Shown: in pieces, positions 1 through 4,988 of the stretch | Numbering within the stretch: position 1 is the stretch's first letter | How the letters are laid out: each line of letters begins with the position of its first letter | Assembly: GCA_052388135.1 (NCBI GenBank) | Contig: JBQTIM010000013.1 | Location: 1-5,060 of the forward strand | DNA: 5,060 nt | From: JBQTIM01 sp052388135 | GTDB lineage: Bacteria; Elusimicrobiota; Elusimicrobia; FEN-1173 | Reading direction: 5' to 3' | Notes under the pieces: generated by a model | Seen by the model: only the letters and a program-made list of their open reading frames with translations | The model's database searches: none | What the model was told of the DNA's origin: nothing | Translations under genes and position numbers: made by a program

Positions 1-1790
1 CGGCTGTGCTCCAGGTAACGGTCCACCACGCTGATGACGCGGATGTTCTCCGACAGGCCCTTGACGCCCGGAACCAGGGAACAGGCGCCGCGCACGATGA
101 GGTCCGTCTGCACGCCCGCCCGGGAAGCGTCGTAGAGCGCCTGGACAATAACCTCGTCCACCACGGCGTTCATTTTGGCGATGATGCGCGCCGGGCGGCC
201 CTGCCGGGCGGCGTCGGTCTCGGCCTGGATGAGCTGGAGCAGAAGCTTGTGGAGGCGCGCCGGCGCCGGCACCAGCCGCTTGAAGGGGCCGGGCATGCGC
301 CCGGCGCACACCTCGTCGAAGAAAAGGCGGGCGTCCTCGCCCAGCTCCGGGTGGGCGGTGAGCACGGCCAAATCCTCGTACTGCCGGGCCGTGGCCGCGT
401 TGTAGTTGCCCGTGGACATGTGGGTGTAGAGGGCGATTTTTCCTTCCTCCCGCCGGGCCACCAGGGCCAGCTTGGCGTGCAGCTTCAGCTTGCCGAAGCC
501 GAAGGCCACCTCGGCGCCGGCCCGGCGCAGTTCGTCGGCCAGGCGCAGGTTGTTCAACTCGTCGAAGCGGGCGCGCAGCTCGATGACGACACGCACCCTT
601 TTCTTGGACGCCGCCTCTTTCAACAGGTCCAGGACGGGCGACGGCACGCCGGCTCGGTAGACCGTCTGCTGGATGGACTCCACGTCGGGGTCCTCGCAGG
701 CGGCCTGCATCCAGTTCACGTAGCCGTCGAAGGAATCGTAGGGGTGATGCAGGAGGAGGTCCCGCTCGCGCACCTTGTCGAAAAGGCCCGCGCGCGCCCG
801 GAACGGGCCCGGCACGATGGGCGCCGGCGGCGGCAAGGCCAGGCCGGGCCGCGCCCGCACGTCCTCGGGCAGCTGGTTGACGGCGCTCCAAAGCCCGTGC
901 AGAGACAGGGCGCCGGGCGCGGGAAACGCCTGCCGCGGCAGGAGCCGCAAAGCCGACAGGCATCGGTTGATGACGTCTCCCGGCACGTTCCCGGCGTACT
1001 GCAGGCGGACGGGCCGGCCCCGATCGCGGGACCCCAGCCCGCTGCGCACCACGTCGGGGCTGACGGAGGCGTCTTCCTCCAAATCCATCAGCACGTCCCC
1101 GTCGCGGGTGAGGCGCAGGAAGCCCGGCTCCCCCGGCAAGCGGAACGCCGGCCCCAGGTGCGCGGCCAGCAGATCGTCCAGAAAAAAAATCCAAGCCTCC
1201 TTTTCCGGACCGTCCGACATTTCCACAAAGACCGGCGGCAGGTGCACCGGCACGCGGAACCACAAATCGCCGGCAAAAAGCGCCGCCGCCTGCACGTTCT
1301 GCACGAACGCCAGGCTGCCGGGCCGGAAGGGCTCAGGAGGCGGCAGTTGGGAAAGTATTTTCCGCTCGAAAAGGGCTCGGCCGCGATCATAGGCCGGCGT
1401 GCCCGGCTCCGGCGAGCGCACGACCCGCACGCCCCTCGCTTCCAACCCCGAACCTATGAGGTCCAAGGTCTCCGCCTGTTTGGCCGTGAAAGCCGCGGCC
1501 ATTTCCAACACTGTGCTCCGCACGCGAATGAGGTGAGCGCGATCGCGCACGCTCTTGGAAGCGCGGACGGACCGATCCAAAGAGGCGTAGCGGATCATGA
1601 AGAACTCGTCCAGGTTGGAAGACGATATGGCCAGGAACTTGGCCCGCTCGAGCAGGGGGTTGGCGCTGGACCGGGCCTCGGCCAGCACGCGCTCGATGAA
1701 CTGGAACCCGCTCAAGTCGCGGTGGATGAAAGCGCGGCCCGGAGCCGCCAAAAGGTAGGGCAGTGTGGGAATGAAAATTTTCGTGGACAT
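1..1790 (-). CDS. ppk: Polyphosphate kinase PPK1 (3' end beyond window)
   Basis: PPK1 reversibly transfers the ATP gamma-phosphate onto inorganic polyphosphate, usually at the inner membrane. The frame stays open for 596 codons from the ATG at 1790 to the window edge; E. coli PPK is 688 residues, so roughly the last 100 residues are missing. An N-terminal PPK segment contains SSNLDEFF, with Asn59 matching the E. coli adenine-binding Asn45. The catalytic half shows Arg379 and ELRARFDE (Arg408, matching Arg405), LHAKL with His438 (the phosphorylated His435), THMSTGNYN with His457 (His454), Tyr471 (Tyr468), LIVRG with Arg567 (Arg564), and LSENIRV...YLEHS with His595 (His592). The constant offset of three residues argues against a frameshift in this half. 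The start is the first ATG before the conserved N-terminus, but its ribosome binding site is poor (GGGG about 7 nt upstream), so initiation may depend on coupling. It lies 91 nt after pstB on the same strand, which suggests co-transcription and a link between phosphate import and storage. E. coli residue numbers are from memory. Confidence 0.96.
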   Translation of the reverse strand, partial: MSTKIFIPTLPYLLAAPGRAFIHRDLSGFQFIERVLAEARSSANPLLERAKFLAISSSNLDEFFMIRYASLDRSVRASKSVRDRAHLIRVRSTVLEMAAAFTAKQAETLDLIGSGLEARGVRVVRSPEPGTPAYDRGRALFERKILSQLPPPEPFRPGSLAFVQNVQAAALFAGDLWFRVPVHLPPVFVEMSDGPEKEAWIFFLDDLLAAHLGPAFRLPGEPGFLRLTRDGDVLMDLEEDASVSPDVVRSGLGSRDRGRPVRLQYAGNVPGDVINRCLSALRLLPRQAFPAPGALSLHGLWSAVNQLPEDVRARPGLALPPPAPIVPGPFRARAGLFDKVRERDLLLHHPYDSFDGYVNWMQAACEDPDVESIQQTVYRAGVPSPVLDLLKEAASKKRVRVVIELRARFDELNNLRLADELRRAGAEVAFGFGKLKLHAKLALVARREEGKIALYTHMSTGNYNAATARQYEDLAVLTAHPELGEDARLFFDEVCAGRMPGPFKRLVPAPARLHKLLLQLIQAETDAARQGRPARIIAKMNAVVDEVIVQALYDASRAGVQTDLIVRGACSLVPGVKGLSENIRVISVVDRYLEHS

Positions 1791-1821
1791 GGAGGGACCC
1801 CGGGGCGCGCTTACGGAGCGG

Positions 1822-1852
1822 GGGCCCGCCGGAAAGCCCGTTCGGCGGGGCC
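1822..1852. other. GC-rich hairpin between pstB and ppk
   Basis: CCCGCCG (1825-1831) is exactly complementary to CGGCGGG (1843-1849), giving a 7-bp stem around an 11-nt loop. After one G/G mismatch, two further pairs extend it (1822-1823 with 1851-1852). No T-run follows on the minus strand, so it does not look like a Rho-independent terminator. It could stabilise the pstB mRNA end or damp read-through into ppk, but chance pairing is quite possible in such GC-rich DNA. The rest of the 91-nt gap shows only GC-rich simple sequence, including the palindrome GCCGGCCGGC at 1850-1859. No promoter is evident. Confidence 0.35.
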
Positions 1853-1881
1853 GGCCGGCGGCCGCGGCAGCCCGCCCGCCA

Positions 1882-2733
1882 TCAGCCGAACCGGCCGGTG
1901 ATGTAATCTTCCGTCAGCTTGTTGGAGGGGTTGGTGAAAATTTTCTCGGTCTTGTCGAACTCCACCAGCTCGCCGATGTACATGAAGCCCGTGAAATCCG
2001 ACACGCGCGCCGCCTGCTGCATGTTGTGCGTGACGATGAGGATGGTGACGCGCTCGCGCAGGGAAAGGACCAGCTCCTCCACCCGGGCGGTGGCGATGGG
2101 GTCCAGGGCCGAGGTGGGCTCGTCGAAGAGAAGGATCTCGGGGTCGGTCACCAGGGCGCGGGCGATGCAGAGCCTTTGCTGCTGGCCGCCGGAGAGGGAG
2201 GCGCCCAGCTCGTGCAGGCGGTCCTTGACCTCGTCCCAAAGGGCGGAATCCTGCAAGGCCTTCTCCACGCGGGCGTCCAGCTCGCTCTTGGAGAGCCCGC
2301 CCCGCACCTTCAGCCCGTAAGCCACGTTTTCATAAATGGATTTCGGGAATGGATTGGGCTTCTGGAACACCATGGCGATGCGCATGCGCACCTCGATGGG
2401 GTCCACCTGCGGGCTGATGATGTTCACTCCGTCGGGCTGCAAAACGATCTCCCCTTCGTAGCGGTTGCCGGGATACAGGTCGTGCATGCGGTTGAAGCAG
2501 CGGAGCAGGGTCGTCTTGCCGCAGCCGGACGGCCCGATGAGCGCCGTGACGCGCCGGTCCAGGATGTCCAAGTCCACCTTCTTCAAAACCTGCTTGGCGC
2601 CGTAAGAAAAGCTGAGGCCTTTGACGCGGGCCTTGGGCGCGGCCGGCGCCCCGGCGGGGGGATCGGCCGGGGGGCGGATCGCGGCCTTGGCGAGGCCGGG
2701 TTCGCGGACGCGTTCTTGGGTGGCTGAGCTCAT
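1882..2733 (-). CDS. pstB: Phosphate ABC transporter ATP-binding protein PstB
   Basis: PstB is the cytoplasmic ATPase that powers phosphate import through the PstCA channel. The 283-residue product has the complete ABC set: Walker A GPSGCGKTT (67-75), Q-loop in FQKPNPFPKSIYENV with Gln124, signature LSGGQQQR (180-187), Walker B ILLFDE (200-205), D-loop SALD (208-211) and switch His236 in VTHNMQQA. The FQKPNPFP stretch and the C-terminal MYIGELVEF...TEDYITGRFG are specific hallmarks of PstB within the ABC family. The ATG at 2733 is preferred because AGAGGA lies 4 nt upstream. An in-frame ATG at 2748 would add five residues but overlaps the pstA stop and lacks a clear ribosome binding site. The first ~35 residues are Ala/Pro/Arg-rich and precede the conserved core, making the protein about 25 residues longer than E. 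coli PstB (257). Only 8 nt separate it from pstA, so translation is probably coupled. No phoU follows; ppk does. Confidence 0.98.
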   Translation of the reverse strand: MSSATQERVREPGLAKAAIRPPADPPAGAPAAPKARVKGLSFSYGAKQVLKKVDLDILDRRVTALIGPSGCGKTTLLRCFNRMHDLYPGNRYEGEIVLQPDGVNIISPQVDPIEVRMRIAMVFQKPNPFPKSIYENVAYGLKVRGGLSKSELDARVEKALQDSALWDEVKDRLHELGASLSGGQQQRLCIARALVTDPEILLFDEPTSALDPIATARVEELVLSLRERVTILIVTHNMQQAARVSDFTGFMYIGELVEFDKTEKIFTNPSNKLTEDYITGRFG

Positions 2734-2737
2734 GGGA

Positions 2738-2743
2738 TCCTCT
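2738..2743 (-). promoter_or_regulatory. Ribosome binding site of pstB
   Basis: The minus strand reads AGAGGA, then TCCC, then the ATG at 2733. The site shares bases with the pstA stop codon TAG (2744-2742), so ribosomes ending pstA stop on top of it, as in translational coupling. It decides the pstB start in favour of 2733 over the in-frame ATG at 2748. Confidence 0.75.
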
Positions 2744-3656
2744 ACCATTTGATTTTTTTCCGGAACCGGTAACGCAGGGCGATGGCCGCGGCGTTCATGG
2801 AGAGCGTGATGGCCATGAGCACCAGGCCGGCGCCGGCGGCGTTCAGGTGGAACTCCCTCTGCGGCCGGGAAATCCAATTGAAGCTCTGGATGGGCAAAAC
2901 CGTGAAGGGCGACTTGAGCCATTCGAAAGACACGTAGGGGAACTCGCCCGTGAAAGGCGCCGGCGGCAGGAACGCGATGAAGGTGAGCGCGCCGATGGTG
3001 ATGAGCGGGGCGCTTTCGCCGATGGCCCGCGAAAGACCGATGATGATGCCCGTGAGCGTGCCCCCCAGGGAATAGGGCAGAACGTGGTCCCGCACCATCT
3101 CCCACTTGGTGGCGCCCACGGCGTAGGCCGCCTCGCGGATGGCCTGCGGGATGGCGCGGATGGCCTCCCGCGTGGCGATGATGACGATGGGCAGGATCAT
3201 GAGCGCCAGCGTCAGGCCCGCCGTCAAAATGGATTGGCCCAGGTTGAATTGGTACACGAAGAGCCCCAGCGCCATGAGGCCGTAAACGATGGACGGCACG
3301 CCGGCCAGGTTGGCGATGTTGATCTCGATCAGGTCCGTGAACCAGTTCTTGCGGGCGTACTCCTCCAAATACACGCCGGCCGCCACGCCCAGGGGCACCG
3401 CCGCGACGGCCGTGACGAACATGACCACCAGCGTCCCCACCCAGGCCGACAGGATGCCCGCCTTGCCCGCGAACCGCGAGGGAAAATTGAGGAAAAAATG
3501 GGGCGTGAGCCGCGGCAGGCCGTCCACGGCCAAATCCACCAGCAGGGCGACCAGCGTGGCGATCCCCACCAAAAGGGACAGCACGCCCAAAACGCCGAAG
3601 ACCAGGTCCCGGCGCTTGTTGCGGGCGATGGTTTGTCTTAGGCTTTGTGTTTCCAT
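2742..3656 (-). CDS. pstA: Phosphate ABC transporter permease PstA
   Basis: PstA pairs with PstC to form the inner-membrane channel for phosphate delivered by PstS. The 304-residue product has a basic N-terminal tail, a first membrane segment at about 18-44, further hydrophobic segments near 70-97, 112-135, 139-160, 200-222 and 275-295, and the conserved GVPSIVYGL (119-127). The cytoplasmic loop that docks on PstB is REAAYAVGATKWE (174-186), with Glu175-Ala-Ala and Gly181, followed by LSRAIGESAPL (208-218), typical of PstA. The end FRKKIKW is a cytoplasmic basic tail. The ATG at 3656 gives the expected length and is preceded by a GA-rich sequence (GAGGGGG, spacing 4) that comes from the edge of the inserted cassette. 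The start lies inside the last codons of the upstream DUF559 gene (19-nt overlap, different frame). Downstream, its TAG stop overlaps the pstB ribosome binding site. Confidence 0.98.
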   Translation of the reverse strand: METQSLRQTIARNKRRDLVFGVLGVLSLLVGIATLVALLVDLAVDGLPRLTPHFFLNFPSRFAGKAGILSAWVGTLVVMFVTAVAAVPLGVAAGVYLEEYARKNWFTDLIEINIANLAGVPSIVYGLMALGLFVYQFNLGQSILTAGLTLALMILPIVIIATREAIRAIPQAIREAAYAVGATKWEMVRDHVLPYSLGGTLTGIIIGLSRAIGESAPLITIGALTFIAFLPPAPFTGEFPYVSFEWLKSPFTVLPIQSFNWISRPQREFHLNAAGAGLVLMAITLSMNAAAIALRYRFRKKIKW

Positions 3657-4039
3657 ATTGCCCCCTCTCCCTTCAGGGGAGAGGGCCGGGGTGAGGGTGC
3701 ACCATCCAGATGCCGAAAAATCTTTTCAAGCACACCTTGTGTATTTTCAAACACTTCATTGTCCCAAAAACGAATCAACCGGTATCCCTCTCTTTTGAGC
3801 CACTCCGTACGACGCTCATCCAATGACCGTCGTTCCGCGTGCTGTCCGCCATCCAATTCTACGACAAGCTTTTCTTCGAGGCAGCAAAAATCCACGACGA
3901 AGGGGCCAAGCGGCTGTTGGCGGCGAAATTTATGCCCCAACAACTCTCGGTTACGAAGCAGGCGCCAAAGCCTTTTCTCCGTCTCTGTCTGTCCGCGTCG
4001 AAGACGCCGCGCCTTGGCCTTGAGACCTCCGCCTTTCAC
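3638..4039 (-). CDS. DUF559 / Vsr-like endonuclease domain protein
   Basis: This 133-residue protein matches the DUF559 family (PF04480), small proteins with a predicted PD-(D/E)XK nuclease fold related to Vsr mismatch endonucleases; their cellular role is poorly known. Family marks are TETEKRLWRLLRNREL (18-33), GHKFRRQQPLGPFVVDF (35-51), VVELDGGQH (59-67) and GYRLIRFWDNEVFENTQGVL (85-104). Asp50, Glu61, Asp63 and His67 are candidate active-site residues. The domain looks complete. The start is GTG at 4039, with GAGGGG 5 nt upstream supplied by the flanking repeat. Residues 115-126 (PSPRPSPLKGEG) are translated from the other repeat, and the last seven from the pstA leader and start, so the native C-terminus is probably near residue 113. 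It sits between pstC and pstA, where no nuclease belongs functionally, and its GC content is lower than its neighbours'. I infer a passenger gene of a mobile cassette with no role in phosphate uptake. Activity is unknown. Confidence 0.88.
   Translation of the reverse strand: MKGGGLKAKARRLRRGQTETEKRLWRLLRNRELLGHKFRRQQPLGPFVVDFCCLEEKLVVELDGGQHAERRSLDERRTEWLKREGYRLIRFWDNEVFENTQGVLEKIFRHLDGAPSPRPSPLKGEGAIWKHKA
3661..3667 (-). promoter_or_regulatory. Replacement ribosome binding site of pstA
   Basis: The minus strand reads GAGGGGG-CAAT-ATG. The GAGGG part belongs to the outer edge of the hairpin repeat and the final GG to the flanking DNA. The site is a weaker match than AGGAGG and its purines can be sequestered in the repeat stem (3663-3671 with 3677-3685), so folding could limit pstA initiation. 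Confidence 0.55.
3663..3697 (-). repeat. Hairpin repeat, copy at pstA side of cassette
   Basis: A perfect 9-bp stem, CCCTCTCCC (3663-3671) with GGGAGAGGG (3677-3685), closes a 5-nt loop and is followed inward by GGGGTGAGGG (3688-3697). The reverse complement aligns nearly base for base with the copy at 4046-4079: a shared CCCTCACCC, a short spacer, then the CCCTCTCCC hairpin, with one length difference. The two copies are therefore inverted, hairpins outward. Repeats with this CCCTCACCC...CCCTCTCCC pattern are common extragenic palindromes in many bacteria and often accompany DUF559 genes. Here the copy is read through as the tail of the DUF559 protein. Confidence 0.9.
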
Positions 4040-4044
4040 AAAAA

Positions 4045-4050
4045 CCCCTC
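4045..4050 (-). promoter_or_regulatory. Repeat-derived ribosome binding site of DUF559 gene
   Basis: The minus strand reads GAGGGG-TTTTT-GTG, placing a purine-rich site 5 nt before the GTG start at 4039. Most of it is the inner end of the right-hand hairpin repeat, so the repeat carries its own translation signal for the enclosed gene. It supports the GTG over any internal start. Confidence 0.55.
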
Positions 4051-4079
4051 ACCCAACCCTCTCCCCCAAGGTGAGAGGG
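4046..4079 (+). repeat. Hairpin repeat, copy at pstC side of cassette
   Basis: On the plus strand this copy reads CCCTCACCC (4046-4054), AA, then a hairpin: CCCTCTC (4057-4063) pairs with GAGAGGG (4073-4079), one C/T mismatch follows, then two more C-G pairs close a 3-nt loop. It begins 15 nt after the pstC stop codon. On the transcribed strand a T5 run lies about 12 nt beyond the hairpin, too far for a classical terminator, but the fold could cause pausing or protect the pstC mRNA 3' end. Confidence 0.9.
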
Positions 4080-4094
4080 TCCTGCCGGAGAAAA

Positions 4095-4988
4095 TCAATA
4101 AATTTCCCGGAACTTCTTGCGAAGCAGGTGGCCGGTCACGTTGAAGGCCAAGGTCAGGAGCATGAGGGTCAGGCCGGCGGCGAAAATGGTCTGGTAGCCG
4201 ATGCTGCCGTGAGGCAGGTCGCCCAGGGCCACCTGCACGATGTAGGCCGTGATGGTGGAGGCCTGCTCCGTCGGGTTGAAGGTGAAGTTGGGCTGCATGC
4301 CGGCGGCGATGGCCACCACCATGGTCTCTCCCACGGCCCGGGCGAAGCCCAAGATGTAGGCCGAAGCGATGCCCGAAAACGCCGCCGGCACCACCACGCG
4401 CACGGCGGTTTGAAACCGGGTGGCGCCCATGGCGTAGCTGGCCTCCCGCAGGGACATGGGCACGGCCTTCATGGCGTCCTCGGAGATGGAGCTCACGTAG
4501 GGGATGATCATCACGCCGATCACCAGCCCCGCGCTCAGCATGTTGAAGCCGGAAAGGCCCGGGATGAGCTTCTGAAGCAAAGGGGTGACGAAAAGCAGGG
4601 CGAAGTATCCGAACACCACCGTGGGCACAGCGCTCAACAGCTCGAGGAACGGCTTGACGGTCTCCCGCACGCGGTGGGGCGCGTATTCGCTCAAATAAAT
4701 CGCCGTGACGGTTCCCACCGGCAGGGCCAGCGCCAGGGCCGTGACGGCCACCGTGAAAGTACCGGACAACAGCGGCAGGATGCCGTAGCGGGGATTCTCG
4801 AAAAGGGGCGTCCATTGGGTGTCGGTGAGGAACGTCCACGGAGAGACGTGCTGGAAGAAAACCCAGGACTCGCGCACCAGTATCCACACGATGCCCAGGG
4901 TCACGAAGATAGAGGAGGCGGCCGCCGCGAACAAAACGAACTCGACGGCGCCTTCTTTTATTTTTTTAACGCTTCGCTTTGCGGGCAT
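4095..4988 (-). CDS. pstC: Phosphate ABC transporter permease PstC
   Basis: PstC is the partner of PstA in the inner-membrane phosphate channel. The 297-residue product begins with a basic stretch (MPAKRSVKKIKE) and a first membrane segment at about 17-38. A periplasmic stretch, SPWTFLTDTQWTPLFE (49-64), follows, then membrane helices from about 70 onward. SAVPTVVFGYFAL (119-131) is a typical PstC motif. The PstB-docking loop is SLREASYAMGATRFQ (179-193), with Glu182-Ala-Ser and Gly188, followed by GFARAVGETM. The C-terminal basic tail is LLRKKFREIY. Length and motifs fit a complete protein. The ATG at 4988 is preceded by AAAGGA with a 5-nt gap, and no in-frame ATG, GTG or TTG lies upstream within the window. 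It is the first gene seen in the operon; the usual preceding gene, pstS, is not in view. The insertion cassette starts 15 nt after its TGA stop. Confidence 0.98.
   Translation of the reverse strand: MPAKRSVKKIKEGAVEFVLFAAAASSIFVTLGIVWILVRESWVFFQHVSPWTFLTDTQWTPLFENPRYGILPLLSGTFTVAVTALALALPVGTVTAIYLSEYAPHRVRETVKPFLELLSAVPTVVFGYFALLFVTPLLQKLIPGLSGFNMLSAGLVIGVMIIPYVSSISEDAMKAVPMSLREASYAMGATRFQTAVRVVVPAAFSGIASAYILGFARAVGETMVVAIAAGMQPNFTFNPTEQASTITAYIVQVALGDLPHGSIGYQTIFAAGLTLMLLTLAFNVTGHLLRKKFREIY

Larger units (their letters stand above)
3663..4079 (-). mobile_element. DUF559 cassette bounded by inverted hairpin repeats
   Basis: This 417-bp unit consists of an inverted pair of 34-35 bp hairpin repeats enclosing the DUF559 gene. 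Its outermost bases are CCCTCTC and GAGAGGG. It splits a pstC-pstA junction that would otherwise be 21 nt long. Removing it joins GGCAGGA to GGCAATATG on the minus strand, recreating AGGAGG in front of the pstA ATG, which argues for precise insertion at this point. Composition differs from the surroundings: 158 G+C in the 300 bases of 3721-4020, against 40 of 60 in a pstC sample (4201-4260). I see no transposase gene and no convincing target duplication, so how it moves is unknown; the nuclease itself could be involved, or a factor elsewhere in the genome. The mobile-unit call is inference from structure. Confidence 0.72.

Noticed and set aside
6..1901. Plus-strand open frame of 631 codons
   Set aside because: It lies exactly antisense to ppk, whose minus-strand product has all the PPK1 motifs. 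The plus-strand product is His/Arg/Gly-rich with no recognisable domain, and the lack of stops follows from strong GC third-position bias.
1882..3105. 407-codon version of PstB starting inside pstA
   Set aside because: The extra 5' part is pstA read in another frame. The ATG at 2733 has a proper ribosome binding site and gives a normal PstB.
2847..3641. Plus-strand open frame of 264 codons
   Set aside because: It is antisense to pstA and highly charged and low in complexity (Arg/Asp/Gln/His), as expected of a shadow frame opposite a membrane protein.
4040..4079. Rho-independent terminator after pstC
   Set aside because: A hairpin is present but the T5 run is about 12 nt away from it and is followed by further operon genes; better explained as a repeat plus ribosome binding site spacer.
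3663..4079. CRISPR-like repeat pair
   Set aside because: There are only two copies, in inverted orientation, with a gene rather than a spacer between them.
3651..4090. Target-site duplication flanking the cassette
   Set aside because: TGCC occurs on both outer sides but at different distances from the repeat edges (directly adjacent on one side, three bases away on the other), so it is not a convincing duplication.
3839..4144. Plus-strand frames opposite the DUF559 gene
   Set aside because: They cross the repeats and show no recognisable domain, whereas the opposite strand encodes a full DUF559 domain.
4036..4887. Minus-strand open frame of 283 codons
   Set aside because: It is an alternate frame of pstC, Arg/His/Gly-rich with no membrane segments; the pstC frame has the clear family motifs.
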